Assembly (NCBI GenBank): GCA_963810615.1
Contig: CAWEOA010000008.1
Coordinates: forward strand, 1,063,325-1,127,324
Direction of reading: 5' to 3'
Origin: JARRQJ01 sp963810615
GTDB lineage: Bacteria; Pseudomonadota; Gammaproteobacteria; DRLM01
DNA length: 64,000 nt
The translations under genes were made by a program, and so were the position numbers. Positions 7,595 to 17,182 of this stretch are shown here, piece after piece. Within the stretch, counting starts at the first letter, position 1. The number at the start of each line of letters is the position of its first letter. The notes beneath the pieces were generated by a model. It was not told the DNA's origin, searched no databases, and was given only the letters and a program-made list of their open reading frames with translations.

Positions 7595-9799
7595 ATGAAG
7601 CTGGGTGATTTTTTTGCGCGGTTAAGACGATACGGCGGTCTGGCGCTTGGCTTGTGGGTCGTATTGCTGGTGACAGGCTGCGGCGATACGCCGTGGAACA
7701 GTCCTTATTCCGCCAGCGAATTGCGGGGTAATGTGATGTTTGCCGCCTTTGATGCGCGACCCAAGCATCTCGATCCGGCGCGCTCCTACGCCGCCAATGA
7801 ATATCGTTTCATCAGCCAGATTTATGAACCCCCCCTGCAATATCAGTATTTGAAACGCCCTTATACGCTGATCCCCGCTACGGTCGAAGCCATGCCGCAA
7901 GCGGAATTTTACGATAACAAGGGCCGGCACCTGGCGGATGATGCGCCGCCGCAAAGTGTGGCCTATACGGTCTATGACATTCATATCCGTCCCGGTATCC
8001 GCTATCAGCCTCATCCCGCTTTCGCCGTCGATGCCGACGGCAAGCCGCTCTATCGGCATATGACCGCGGCGGATTTGGGCAAGATCAACACGCTTGCGGA
8101 CTTTCCCAAACGCGGCAGTCGCGAGTTGACCGCGGCGGACTATGTCTATGAGATAAAGCGCCTGGCTCATCCGCAGTTGCACTCGCCTATTGTGGGGTTG
8201 ATGGGTGACCACATCGTCGGCATGAAGGAATACCAGAAGACCTTGCAGAAGGCCTTGGTTCAACAAAAGACCCAGGGCGAAGGCGAGGTGTTTCTCGATC
8301 TCGATAAGTATCCGCTCGAAGGGGCGACGGTAGTGGATCGTTATACCTACCGCATAAAGATTCGCGGCGTCTATCCGCAATTTCTCTATTGGCTGTCCAT
8401 GCCGTTTTTCGCGCCGCTGCCCAAGGACGTGGATCAGTTCTATGCCCAGCCCGGCATGGCTGAAAAAAACATTACTCTGGATTGGTATCCGGTGGGCACC
8501 GGGCCTTACATGCTTACCGTCAACAACCCCAACCGTAGAATGGTGCTGGAGCGCAATCCCAATTTTCATCTTGAGACTTATCCCAGCGAAGGCGATCCCG
8601 GCGACAAAGAGGCGGGCTTGCTCGACGATGCGGGAAAGCGCTTGCCGTTCGTGGATAAGGTAGTGTACAGCCTGGAAAAGGAAAGTATTCCGTATTGGAA
8701 TAAATTTCTGCAGGGTTACTACGACTCCTCCGGCATCAGCTCGGACAGTTTCGACCAGGCGGTGCATGTCGGCAGCCAGGGCGAGGCGGTCCTGACCGAG
8801 GCAATGCGGAAAAAAGGCATACGGCTGGAGACGGCGATAGGCGCTTCGACCTATTATATGGGGTTCAATATGCTCGATCCGGTGGTGGGCGGCCTGGATG
8901 AGCGGGGGCGCAAGTTACGCCAGGCGGTGTCCATCGCCATAGATCAGGAGGAATACATATCCATCTTCGCCAACGGGCGCGGCATCCCGGCGCAAGGGCC
9001 CATCCCGCCGGGCATCTTCGGTTATCGTGACGGCAAGGAGGGGATGGATCCCTACATGTATGATTGGGTTAACGGCGCACCGCGGCGCAAATCCCTGGCG
9101 GTGGCGCGGCAGCTGTTGGCGGAGGCCGGTTATCCCAACGGCGTGGACGCCAAGACCGGCGCGCCGCTGCTGCTGCACCTCGATATCACCGCCACGGGCC
9201 CCGACGACAAGGCGCGTCTGGATTGGTATCTCAAGCAATTCCAGAAGATCAACGTGCAATTGGATATACGCAACACCGACTACAACCGTTTTCAGGACAA
9301 GATTCAGAAGGGCAGCGCCCAGATTTATCTCTTTGGCTGGAACGCGGATTATCCCGATCCCGAGAATTTTCTGTTTCTGCTCTACGGGCCCAACGCCAAG
9401 GTGAAATCACAAGGCGAAAACGCCTCTAATTACGATAACCCCGAATTCAACAAGCTCTTCGACCAGATGAAGGATATGCCCAATAGTCCGGCACGGCAGG
9501 CGGTCATCGACCGCATGGTGGATATCGCCCGCCGAGATGCGCCCTGGGTGTGGGGCTTTCATCCCAAGGGCTTCAGTCTTTACCATGCATGGTTAAAGAA
9601 TGCCAAGCCCAACCTCATGGCCAATAACACCCTTAAATATCTGCGCATCGATCCTGAACTGCGCGCGCGTAAACAGCTGGAGTGGAACCAGCCGGTGCTA
9701 TGGCCGTTTGGCGTGGTAATCCTGCTGCTGGTGTTGGGTTCCTTGCCGGCGGTAGCGATTTACCGCAGACGTTTGCATACGCCGATCAAGAGAGGCTAG
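7595..9799 (+). CDS. Peptide-type ABC transporter substrate-binding lipoprotein (SBP family 5) with C-terminal membrane anchor
   Basis: The first gene of a four-gene importer. The 734-residue product has an N-terminal lipoprotein signal peptide ending in the lipobox LVTGC (Cys29), then a family 5 extracellular solute-binding domain of the DppA/OppA/YejA type. Recognisable pieces include NPNFHLETYP, LRQAVSIAIDQEEY, LLAEAGYPNG and GWNADYPDPENF. Unusually, the C-terminus carries a hydrophobic helix (about residues 704-724, WPFGVVILLLVLG) followed by a basic tail. The protein is therefore longer than typical family members (about 530-600) and looks tethered to the membrane at both ends. The ligand is probably an oligopeptide or peptide-like compound. 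The next gene starts 6 bases after its stop. Confidence 0.9.
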   Translation: MKLGDFFARLRRYGGLALGLWVVLLVTGCGDTPWNSPYSASELRGNVMFAAFDARPKHLDPARSYAANEYRFISQIYEPPLQYQYLKRPYTLIPATVEAMPQAEFYDNKGRHLADDAPPQSVAYTVYDIHIRPGIRYQPHPAFAVDADGKPLYRHMTAADLGKINTLADFPKRGSRELTAADYVYEIKRLAHPQLHSPIVGLMGDHIVGMKEYQKTLQKALVQQKTQGEGEVFLDLDKYPLEGATVVDRYTYRIKIRGVYPQFLYWLSMPFFAPLPKDVDQFYAQPGMAEKNITLDWYPVGTGPYMLTVNNPNRRMVLERNPNFHLETYPSEGDPGDKEAGLLDDAGKRLPFVDKVVYSLEKESIPYWNKFLQGYYDSSGISSDSFDQAVHVGSQGEAVLTEAMRKKGIRLETAIGASTYYMGFNMLDPVVGGLDERGRKLRQAVSIAIDQEEYISIFANGRGIPAQGPIPPGIFGYRDGKEGMDPYMYDWVNGAPRRKSLAVARQLLAEAGYPNGVDAKTGAPLLLHLDITATGPDDKARLDWYLKQFQKINVQLDIRNTDYNRFQDKIQKGSAQIYLFGWNADYPDPENFLFLLYGPNAKVKSQGENASNYDNPEFNKLFDQMKDMPNSPARQAVIDRMVDIARRDAPWVWGFHPKGFSLYHAWLKNAKPNLMANNTLKYLRIDPELRARKQLEWNQPVLWPFGVVILLLVLGSLPAVAIYRRRLHTPIKRG

Positions 9800-9805
9800 C
9801 CGACG

Positions 9806-10783
9806 ATGCTCACTTACATAATCAAGCGGGTTCTCTATGCCATACCCATTCTGATCGGGGTGAACCTCATCACCTTTACCTTGTTCTTCGTGGTCAACAG
9901 CCCGGACGATATGGCGCGCATGCAGCTCGGTATGAAACGTGTTACACCCGAGGCCATTCAGTTATGGAAACATGAACACGGATACGATAAGCCGCTGCTG
10001 TATAACGGCGAAGCCGACGGTCTCGATAAACTTACCGACACCATCTTCTATACGAAATCCCTGACCCTGTTTGCCTTCCGCTTCGGCGCGGCGGACGACG
10101 GCAGGGATATAGGCTACGACATTCGCCAACGCATGTGGCCCAGCCTTGCCATTGCTGTGCCGGTGTTCATCATCGGTATCCTGGCCAATATCAGCTTCGC
10201 ATTATTCATCGCCTTTTTCCGAGCGACTTACATCGATTTATGGGGCGTGGTCCTGTGTGTGGTCCTCATGTCGATTTCCGGTCTGTTCTATATCATCGGC
10301 GGCCAGTATCTGATCGGGAAATTACTGCAATTGGTCCCCATCTCGGGTTACCAGGGTGGCGTCGATGCCTTCAAGTTCGTGGTGTTGCCGGTGTTGATCG
10401 GGATAATCGGCGGTATAGGCAGCGGCACGCGCTGGTACCGGACTATATTCCTGGAGGAGATGGGTAAGGACTATGTACGCACCGCGCGCGCCAAGGGCCT
10501 CGCCGAACCCCTGGTGCTGTTCAGGCATGTGTTGAAGAACGGCATGATTCCCATCCTCACCGGTGCGGTGGTGGTGTTGCCCTTGTTGTTCATGGGCAGT
10601 CTGATCACCGAATCGTTCTTCGGTATTCCGGGTCTGGGCAGTTATACCATCGATGCTATCAACTCCCAGGACTTCGGGATTGTTCGCGCCATGGTGTTTC
10701 TCGGCTCGGTCCTGTACATCATCGGTCTGGTGTTGACCGACATCTCTTATACCCTGGTCGACCCGCGGGTCCGTTTAGGATAG
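9806..10783 (+). CDS. ABC transporter permease, DppB/OppB type
   Basis: A 325-residue inner-membrane permease beginning MLTYIIKRVLYAIPILIGVN, the usual start of DppB/OppB-type subunits, with about six hydrophobic helices. The coupling-helix (EAA) motif appears as DYVRTARAKGLAEP, followed by VLFRHVLKNGMIPILT. It also has the late signature FGIPGLGSYTIDAI. It pairs with the next permease to form the translocation pore. The region between the first helix and the membrane core (about residues 35-100) carries a charged segment. The gene lies between the binding protein (6-base gap) and the second permease (7-base gap), which implies one operon. Confidence 0.93.
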   Translation: MLTYIIKRVLYAIPILIGVNLITFTLFFVVNSPDDMARMQLGMKRVTPEAIQLWKHEHGYDKPLLYNGEADGLDKLTDTIFYTKSLTLFAFRFGAADDGRDIGYDIRQRMWPSLAIAVPVFIIGILANISFALFIAFFRATYIDLWGVVLCVVLMSISGLFYIIGGQYLIGKLLQLVPISGYQGGVDAFKFVVLPVLIGIIGGIGSGTRWYRTIFLEEMGKDYVRTARAKGLAEPLVLFRHVLKNGMIPILTGAVVVLPLLFMGSLITESFFGIPGLGSYTIDAINSQDFGIVRAMVFLGSVLYIIGLVLTDISYTLVDPRVRLG

Positions 10784-10790
10784 CGCTGCC

Positions 10791-12203
10791 ATGGCATTCA
10801 AGCCCGTCATACTCTGGACCGATGCCCTGATCTACCTGTTGGTGGCGGTGATCATCGCTTTCATCTTATATGCTCGGGGCAAGGAGCCGTTGCGTGCGCC
10901 ATGGCGGCAAGTGGGGCGGAGCGGCATGGCCATGGCATCGCTGGTAGTGTTGCTCGTTTATGTCGCTATCGGTTTATTGGATTCGATCCATTTCCAGCAA
11001 GAATTACAGCGCGACACCAAAAGCGCTCAAGCCCATTATTCTTCTGACGTGACCAGTATCCTGGATGTCGTGTTGCAGCCCTTGCGCGACCATGTGGAGA
11101 AAACCTATTCGGCACCGTTCGCCACCCATCTATATAGCAAGGAAACCATGGAAGGCGCGGACGGCAAGACGGTCCGCGATTACCCGCGCCTGAAATACGG
11201 AGGCGCCTTCCTGCACGACCCGGAACGGGACCGCTGGCCCGATATCATGTCCACGGCCGGTGTCGCGTTCTTGCAGGGGATAGGGTTGTGGTTGGTTGTG
11301 GCGGCGCTGTTGGTGGGAATATTGGCGCTGCGTCACCGTCGCGGTATGGGGCAGATCATCGGCGACATGATCGGCGGCAGGATGGCCTTGCCTTGGCATG
11401 TGATCCTGGTTACCGTCGGGATACTCATGTTGTTGGGAACGCTGGGCGCCGATCTCGGCGTCAAATACCATGTGTTCGGCACCGACAAGGTCGGGCAGGA
11501 CGTTCTGTATCAGTCCTTGAAAAGTGTCCGTACCGGCCTGGTGATAGGCACGCTGACCACCCTGGTAATGCTGCCTTTCGCGGTGTTGCTCGGCATCATG
11601 GCGGGCTATTTCCGCGGCTGGGTGGATGACCTCATTCAATATATCTATACCACGCTCAATTCCATTCCGGGGGTCCTGTTGATTGCGGCGGCGATACTGA
11701 CCTTGCAGGTCTTTATGCAAACCCACCCGGAAATGTTCGATATCATCGCTTACCGCGCGGATATGCGCTTGCTGTTCCTGTGCATCATTCTCGGTATTAC
11801 CAGTTGGACGGGCTTGTGCCGTTTATTGCGGGGGGAGACCCTGAAGCTCAGCGAAATAGATTATATTCAGGCCGCATCCGCATTCGGCGTCGGACATTTC
11901 CGCATCATCGTCCGTCACATTCTGCCCAATGTGATGCACATCGTACTGATCTCGGTGGTCTTGGACTTCAGCGGCCTGGTATTGGCGGAAGCGGTATTGT
12001 CCTATGTGGGTGTCGGTGTGGATCCCACCATGAACAGTTGGGGCAATATGATCAATGCGGCGCGCTTGGAAATGGCTCGCGATCCCGTCGTATGGTGGTC
12101 TTTGTTGTCCGCCTTTGTATTGATGTTCGTATTAGTGCTGGCCGCGAATTTGTTTTCCGACGCGGTACGTGATGCATTCGATCCCAGATTGAGGAAACAA
12201 TAG
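10791..12203 (+). CDS. ABC transporter permease, DppC/OppC type, with N-terminal extension
   Basis: The C-terminal half is a standard DppC/OppC-type permease: GTDKVGQDVL, the coupling motif DYIQAASAFGVGHFRI, HILPNVMHIVL and LSYVGVGVDPTMNSWG. At 470 residues it is well over the usual 290-300. The extra N-terminal part contains two further hydrophobic helices (about residues 10-30 and 45-65), a roughly 85-residue hydrophilic segment likely facing the periplasm, then another helix (about 155-180). The function of the extension is unknown. It may help hold the membrane-anchored binding protein, which is inference. The stop codon is directly followed by the GTG start of the ATPase gene. Confidence 0.9.
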   Translation: MAFKPVILWTDALIYLLVAVIIAFILYARGKEPLRAPWRQVGRSGMAMASLVVLLVYVAIGLLDSIHFQQELQRDTKSAQAHYSSDVTSILDVVLQPLRDHVEKTYSAPFATHLYSKETMEGADGKTVRDYPRLKYGGAFLHDPERDRWPDIMSTAGVAFLQGIGLWLVVAALLVGILALRHRRGMGQIIGDMIGGRMALPWHVILVTVGILMLLGTLGADLGVKYHVFGTDKVGQDVLYQSLKSVRTGLVIGTLTTLVMLPFAVLLGIMAGYFRGWVDDLIQYIYTTLNSIPGVLLIAAAILTLQVFMQTHPEMFDIIAYRADMRLLFLCIILGITSWTGLCRLLRGETLKLSEIDYIQAASAFGVGHFRIIVRHILPNVMHIVLISVVLDFSGLVLAEAVLSYVGVGVDPTMNSWGNMINAARLEMARDPVVWWSLLSAFVLMFVLVLAANLFSDAVRDAFDPRLRKQ

Positions 12204-14237
12204 GTGCCTAAGAACGACGTGCTGTTATCGATTCGCGACCTCAAGACCTATTTTGCGAGCAGCAAGGGGTCGATTCGCGCCGTGGACGGCGTAAGTTTCG
12301 ACGTGCGGCGCGGCGAGACCTTTGCTTTGCTGGGCGAATCCGGCTGCGGCAAATCCATGACCGCGCTCAGCATCATGCAATTGCTTCCGCAACAGGCGCA
12401 GGGCAATGTCTCGGGTGAGGTGTTGCTTGACGGCCAGGACCTGCTGGCGCTGTCCGAGATGGCGATGCAAAACGTACGCGGGCGCCGGATCGCCATGATA
12501 TTTCAAGAGCCCATGACCTCATTGAATCCGGTGCTCACGGTGGGCGAGCAAATTGGAGAAGTGTTGGGGCGGCATCGCGGTTTGCGGGGAGGCGAGATGC
12601 GCAAGCGGGTGCTGGAGTTGCTGGATGCGGTGGGGATCCCGGATCGGGCGCGCCGTTACAATGACTATCCCCATCAGCTTTCCGGCGGCATGAAGCAAAG
12701 GGTGATGATCGCCATCGCCTTGGCGGGTGAGCCGGAGCTGCTCATCGCCGATGAGCCCACCACCGCCTTGGATGTCACCATCCAGGCCCAGATCCTGGAG
12801 CTGTTGCAGCAGTTGCAGAAAGATATGGGAATGGCCATCCTACTTATCACCCATGACCTCGGCGTGGTGGCGGGCATGGCCGATCACGTTGCCGTGATGT
12901 ACGCGGGGCATATCGTTGAGCAGGCGCGGCGCGAGGCATTTTTCGCCCGTCCGCTTCATCCCTATTCTCAAAAGCTGTTTGCCTCAGTGCCGGCCAAGGC
13001 CAAACGCGGAAGGCCTCTGGCGGTGATTCACGGTTCCGTGCCGTCCCTCGCCCAGGAATTTCCCGCCTGTCGTTTTGTCGAACGCTGTGATTATGCCTGG
13101 CAGACCTGTCGCGATCAGGCGCCGCGCTGGCTGGAAGCGGAGCCGGGTCATGGCGCCCGTTGTCACCTGGTGGATACTGCAATAGCCAAGCCTGAGCGGC
13201 AGACCGCGCCGACCGTACCTATCGGTCATGCCGCGAATGAGACCTTGGAAGCGGGCAAGACCATCCTGGACGTGAGTCGCCTCAAGGTGCACTTTCCAAT
13301 CCACAAGGGTTTGTTCAAACGGGTAGTCGGCCAGGTCAAGGCGGTGGATGGAGTATCCTTAGAGTTGCAGCGCAGTCGCACCGTAGCGTTGGTGGGCGAG
13401 TCGGGTTGCGGTAAAACCACGGTAGGGAAGGCACTCCTGCAATTGCTCCGCCCCACGGCCGGCAGCGTCGAATACAACGGTATGGAACTTACCCATATGA
13501 CGACGTGGGAACTACGCCCCCATCGCCGCGATCTGCAAATCATCTTCCAGGATCCCTATTCCTCCATGAATCCGCGCATGATGGTGGGCGATATCATCGA
13601 GGAGGGCATGCTGGCGCAAAACATCGGCACCTCCGCTTCCGAGCGGCAACAGCGTATCGATGCCTTGTTGACGCAGGTCGGCCTTTCGGCGGAGGCCAAG
13701 CACCGTTATCCACACGAGTTTTCCGGCGGCCAACGGCAGCGCATTTGTATCGCCCGTGCCTTGGCGGTCAACCCCAAGGTGATTGTGTGCGACGAACCTA
13801 CCAGCGCCCTGGATGTATCGGTGCAAGCGCAGATCTTGAATCTGTTGAAAGGTCTGCAAGACGAATTGGGTCTGGCATATTTGTTCATCACCCACAATAT
13901 GTCGGTGGTTGAATATCTTGCCCATACCGTCGCGGTGATGTATCTCGGCCGCATTGTCGAGCAGGGGCGGGTGGAAGAGGTGCTCAAGAATCCCAAGCAT
14001 CCTTACACCCAGGCCCTGCTCTCGGCGGTGCCCACCCTTGATGACGCCACGCAACGGGAGGTGATTCATTTGCAGGGCGACCTACCCTCGCCGGTCAATC
14101 CGCCGCAGGGTTGTCATTTTCATCCGCGTTGCCCACATGTGACCGAAGCCTGCCGGGAGCGTTATCCGCGTTACACTAAACTAAGCGACACTCATAGCGT
14201 CAATTGCTTTTTATATGGCGAAGGCAATGATCGGTGA
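12204..14237 (+). CDS. ABC transporter ATP-binding protein, fused double ATPase (DppD-DppF/YejF type)
   Basis: Two complete ABC ATPase domains in one 677-residue chain energise the importer. Domain 1 has Walker A GESGCGKS at 44-51, signature LSGGMKQR and Walker B LLIADEPT. Domain 2 has Walker A GESGCGKT near 399-406, signature FSGGQRQR and VIVCDEPTSALD. Each is followed by the oligopeptide-transporter C-terminal extension with its Cys cluster (CRFVERC..C and CHFHPRCPH...C). Enteric Dpp/Opp systems keep these as two proteins; the fused form is like YejF and GsiA. The GTG start at 12204 follows the previous TAG without a gap, so translation is probably coupled. Confidence 0.94.
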   Translation: MPKNDVLLSIRDLKTYFASSKGSIRAVDGVSFDVRRGETFALLGESGCGKSMTALSIMQLLPQQAQGNVSGEVLLDGQDLLALSEMAMQNVRGRRIAMIFQEPMTSLNPVLTVGEQIGEVLGRHRGLRGGEMRKRVLELLDAVGIPDRARRYNDYPHQLSGGMKQRVMIAIALAGEPELLIADEPTTALDVTIQAQILELLQQLQKDMGMAILLITHDLGVVAGMADHVAVMYAGHIVEQARREAFFARPLHPYSQKLFASVPAKAKRGRPLAVIHGSVPSLAQEFPACRFVERCDYAWQTCRDQAPRWLEAEPGHGARCHLVDTAIAKPERQTAPTVPIGHAANETLEAGKTILDVSRLKVHFPIHKGLFKRVVGQVKAVDGVSLELQRSRTVALVGESGCGKTTVGKALLQLLRPTAGSVEYNGMELTHMTTWELRPHRRDLQIIFQDPYSSMNPRMMVGDIIEEGMLAQNIGTSASERQQRIDALLTQVGLSAEAKHRYPHEFSGGQRQRICIARALAVNPKVIVCDEPTSALDVSVQAQILNLLKGLQDELGLAYLFITHNMSVVEYLAHTVAVMYLGRIVEQGRVEEVLKNPKHPYTQALLSAVPTLDDATQREVIHLQGDLPSPVNPPQGCHFHPRCPHVTEACRERYPRYTKLSDTHSVNCFLYGEGNDR

Positions 14238-14606
14238 TATTGTGCGCGCGTCCGTGTTCATTCTTTTGCAGGTTAAAGATTAAGTTGTAAATTGTGGAGA
14301 CGGATGTTCCCAATCTTTTTGTCGGGAGTTGAGGTGAATTCGTGGTTTTGGCAGGGTCATCATGACAGTGATGCGCCGTCCGTCCAGGTTCTAGTGAGCG
14401 GATGATTGGCGGTGACGCATTTGGGGTCCGCGGCTTACTTTAAATGCACATGTCCGCGTAATCAGCCCAGCAGATTTAAATAGGGTCTGATGCGATATTT
14501 TCGCGCTTGGTTTAGGAACAGAAAAAGCAAAAATGGGCGCAAGCGCACTTGACCCATTTTTACGTTTCAGCTTGGTTTTTATGGGCTCGTTCTAGAACGG
14601 AGAGGC
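14238..14606. other. Intergenic region between convergent genes
   Basis: This 369-bp gap separates the ABC operon (plus) from the FKBP-N gene (minus). Apart from the hairpin at 14529-14561, no gene, RNA or known regulatory element was recognised. Confidence 0.5.
14529..14561. terminator. Bidirectional terminator hairpin
   Basis: AAAAATGGG at 14529-14537 pairs with CCCATTTTT at 14553-14561, with a GCGCAAGCGC-containing loop. The A-run and T-run on either side let it work for both the ABC operon on plus and the minus-strand gene at 14607. Confidence 0.65.
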
Positions 14607-14906
14607 TTATTTATCTTTCGCCGCGCGAGCTTTTGCCTGCATTTGCTTTTGAAGTTCTATAAACGCGGCCTTCATTTGATCTTCTGTTAATTGCAGTGGC
14701 TTGCCGGTCACCGTGTCCGTGATCGCCTCCTTGAGAACATCCAAGTCGACTTTCAGACCTTTTTCTTCTTGCTCCTTCAAGCTTTTGCCCATCTTATAGC
14801 CGATCGAGTAGCTTACCTGCTGCTCAAATGTGGTTAGATCCGTGGCCAATGAGGGTGTCGCTATTACAGCCGCCATCAAACCGGCAGCACATACCATCGC
14901 TTTCAT
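14607..14906 (-). CDS. Stand-alone FKBP/Mip N-terminal dimerisation-domain protein (no isomerase domain)
   Basis: A 99-residue exported protein. MKAMVCAAGLMAAVIATPSLA is a signal peptide, and the mature part (QQVSYSIGYKMGKSLKEQ, TEDQMKAAFIELQKQMQ) matches the helical N-terminal domain of Mip/FkpA-type FKBP isomerases. In those proteins this domain makes the dimer and binds clients. The chain ends in AKARAAKDK exactly where the long linker helix would run into the FKBP domain, which is absent. GGAGG lies 6 bases before the ATG at 14906, which decides the start over an in-frame TTG. It could be a natural chaperone-only variant or the remnant of a longer gene. No FKBP-coding sequence is seen downstream. 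Confidence 0.8.
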   Translation of the reverse strand: MKAMVCAAGLMAAVIATPSLATDLTTFEQQVSYSIGYKMGKSLKEQEEKGLKVDLDVLKEAITDTVTGKPLQLTEDQMKAAFIELQKQMQAKARAAKDK

Positions 14907-15388
14907 ACCTACCTCCAAATGCTGTAGTGATTACAGAAATGATTAGCCAAGTGTCCTACCCTTGCTGCCCAATCAATGCCGTCGCGGAAATCGCGGGCTT
15001 GGCCAAAACTGATGTCATAGCGAAGCGGTACTTGACAGCTGGACGGGTCTTCAGCGGCTTAACGGCCATTACATCGCGATTTTTCAATCTGTCTTTTTCC
15101 TGAAAAAGCGTCCAATGTATATGTTTGAGCGGACATTGACTGTAAATCGAGTTTAATGTAGCGGAGAATTGTCGGTAACTCAAGTTAAAAAATCCACATT
15201 ATTAAAATCTTACAGTGATTTACGCTGATATTCCCACAAGCTGTTGATTCGGCAATTTGCTTGATTAGTATCGTAGCTGCAGGGCGACGCGATAGGCTTA
15301 TCTTCAACAGCCACAGGATTCAAACCTGGAAACGCTTGCACATCACTGGGGACTGTCAAACAACGTGATGTAGTTTGTGTCGAGTCCT
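14907..15388. other. Intergenic region, no gene recognised
   Basis: About 480 bp between mltD and the FKBP-N gene. It contains short inverted repeats only (for example CGCGGAAATCGCG near 14980). Small open frames here have no ribosome site or family resemblance. Confidence 0.4.
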
Positions 15389-17182
15389 CTAGCCTCGTTC
15401 TGAATCGGCGGTCAGTGCTACGTAGAGGGTGAGCTCTTGTCCGGGCTGGAGATATTTGTTGCCTTTTATACCGTTCCATTTTCTTAGTTGACGGATAGTG
15501 ACCTTGAAGCGTTGCGAGATGCGCGCTAAGGAATCGCCTCGGCGTACACGATAGGTAATCTTGCGGGGTTTGGCTACTTCATCGGATGCGGTAAAAATAC
15601 GCAGGCTTGCCGGCGTAATCCCCGCCGTTGAACCCATGCTTACGACTATTTGCTGTCCAGGACGCAATAAGGTGCGCGGAGAGATGCGATTCCAATTGCA
15701 CAACTGTTTCACCGTAGAACCGTAGCGCCGGGCCAGTATCCACAAATTATCTCCGGATGCTACGGTATGAATGGTTTTGTCGTTACTGTCGGCAATTTCA
15801 GCGAGAGCGGATCGTCCCCCTCCGGCGGCGTTGTCTTCGATAGGGATAACCAGATAATGCCCGGCGCGGATGTAGTGGCCTTTAATTTTATTCAGCTGGC
15901 GTAAGACGCGGACCGTGGTCTTGTAATGATGCGCGATCCCGCCGAGGGTCTCGCCGCGGTGCACGCGGTGGCGTACCCAATGTACCCGATCTTCGGGCGA
16001 GAGTTCCGCAACCTGGATAGCGAAGTTGGCCGCCTTATCCAGGGGCAGCAGCAGGCGATGTGGGCCGTCGGGGCCGGTGGCCCAGCGATTGAAACCGGGA
16101 TTGAGCTGGTGCAGTTCCTCTAAGTCCATGCCTGCCAGCTTGGCGGCTGTAGCGAGATCCAGTTGTGAATCGATCTTGACGCTGGTGAGGTAGGCTTCGT
16201 CGGCGATGGGCTTGAGACTGATGCCCAGTTCTTTCGGGGTGGCGACGATGTCACGCAAGGCCAACAGGCGTGGTACGTATTGCTCCGTCTCGCGAGGCAG
16301 CCGCAGCGACCAATAATCGGTGGGTCGGTGGTGGCGTTGATTGTAATGCATCGCTTTGAGCACGGTGCCTTCGCCGGAGTTGTAGGCGGCCAAGGCCAGC
16401 AACCAATCACCGTCGAAGGTATTGTGCAGATATTCCAAATAATCGAGCGCCGCACGCGTGGAGGCTACAATATCGCGCCGCCCGTCGTACCACCAATTTA
16501 ATTTCAGGCCGAAGCGCCGCCCTGTATCGGGAACAAATTGCCAAATACCCGCTGCACGTCCGGAAGAATAGGCATAAGGTTGGAAGGCGCTTTCCACCAC
16601 GGGTAACAAAGCGAGTTCGCTGGGCATCCCCCGTTGTTCCACCTGGCTGACGATGTAATGCAGATAGGGTTGTGCACGCTCCGCCACACGATCGAGATAA
16701 TCCTGGTGATGGCTGAACCATTTTGTCTCACGCTCTATGCGTGCGTTTTGCCGTGTCGGGAAGGCAAAGTTCTGACGAATTCGGTCCCACAAGTCGGAGT
16801 CATCATCGCCGGAATCGTCGCCGGCGGCTTGCGCATCCGAATCGCCGGAATCTTCAGTTGTGTCCCCATCATCGCCGGCCTGGGATGAATCCTCTTCTGA
16901 GGAGGATGAAGGAATAGATGATAATTCGTTGGTGGAGGCAAGATCCCTTATCCAGGTGTGATCCGATAATTTCGGAAACGGCGGATTAAGTATTGCTCCA
17001 GAGTCGTCAAGGAGAGGATCCCTCGCCGCCACGATCGGCATCAAGGTTTGAGCTTGACCCGGGGGATTCGGTACATCGACGCGGGCTTGTTCCGCCGTCT
17101 GACGCTGGACGTGAAACGCACAACCGCCTAGCAACAGGACCGTCGCCATAAGGTAGGCAAGCAAGAGATTTTTGTTGTTCAT
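15389..17182 (-). CDS. mltD: Membrane-bound lytic murein transglycosylase D
   Basis: MltD cleaves peptidoglycan glycan strands to form 1,6-anhydro ends, acting from the inner face of the outer membrane. The 597-residue product has a lipoprotein signal ending LLLGGC (Cys21). A roughly 45-residue stretch very rich in Asp, Glu and Ser follows (about residues 90-135). The SLT domain contains the catalytic Glu in VVESAFQPYAYS (about residue 196) plus AAGIWQFVP and AAYNSGEGTV. Three LysM peptidoglycan-binding repeats follow at about 405-447, 470-513 and 543-588. E. coli MltD (452 residues) has two LysM. The extra length comes from the acidic linker and the third LysM. The ATG at 17182 gives the compact signal peptide; an ATG 9 bases upstream is also possible. 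Confidence 0.93.
   Translation of the reverse strand: MNNKNLLLAYLMATVLLLGGCAFHVQRQTAEQARVDVPNPPGQAQTLMPIVAARDPLLDDSGAILNPPFPKLSDHTWIRDLASTNELSSIPSSSSEEDSSQAGDDGDTTEDSGDSDAQAAGDDSGDDDSDLWDRIRQNFAFPTRQNARIERETKWFSHHQDYLDRVAERAQPYLHYIVSQVEQRGMPSELALLPVVESAFQPYAYSSGRAAGIWQFVPDTGRRFGLKLNWWYDGRRDIVASTRAALDYLEYLHNTFDGDWLLALAAYNSGEGTVLKAMHYNQRHHRPTDYWSLRLPRETEQYVPRLLALRDIVATPKELGISLKPIADEAYLTSVKIDSQLDLATAAKLAGMDLEELHQLNPGFNRWATGPDGPHRLLLPLDKAANFAIQVAELSPEDRVHWVRHRVHRGETLGGIAHHYKTTVRVLRQLNKIKGHYIRAGHYLVIPIEDNAAGGGRSALAEIADSNDKTIHTVASGDNLWILARRYGSTVKQLCNWNRISPRTLLRPGQQIVVSMGSTAGITPASLRIFTASDEVAKPRKITYRVRRGDSLARISQRFKVTIRQLRKWNGIKGNKYLQPGQELTLYVALTADSERG

Noticed and set aside
15210..15479. 89-codon minus frame overlapping the end of mltD
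   Set aside because: Shadow frame overlapping the mltD 3' end, without a ribosome site.
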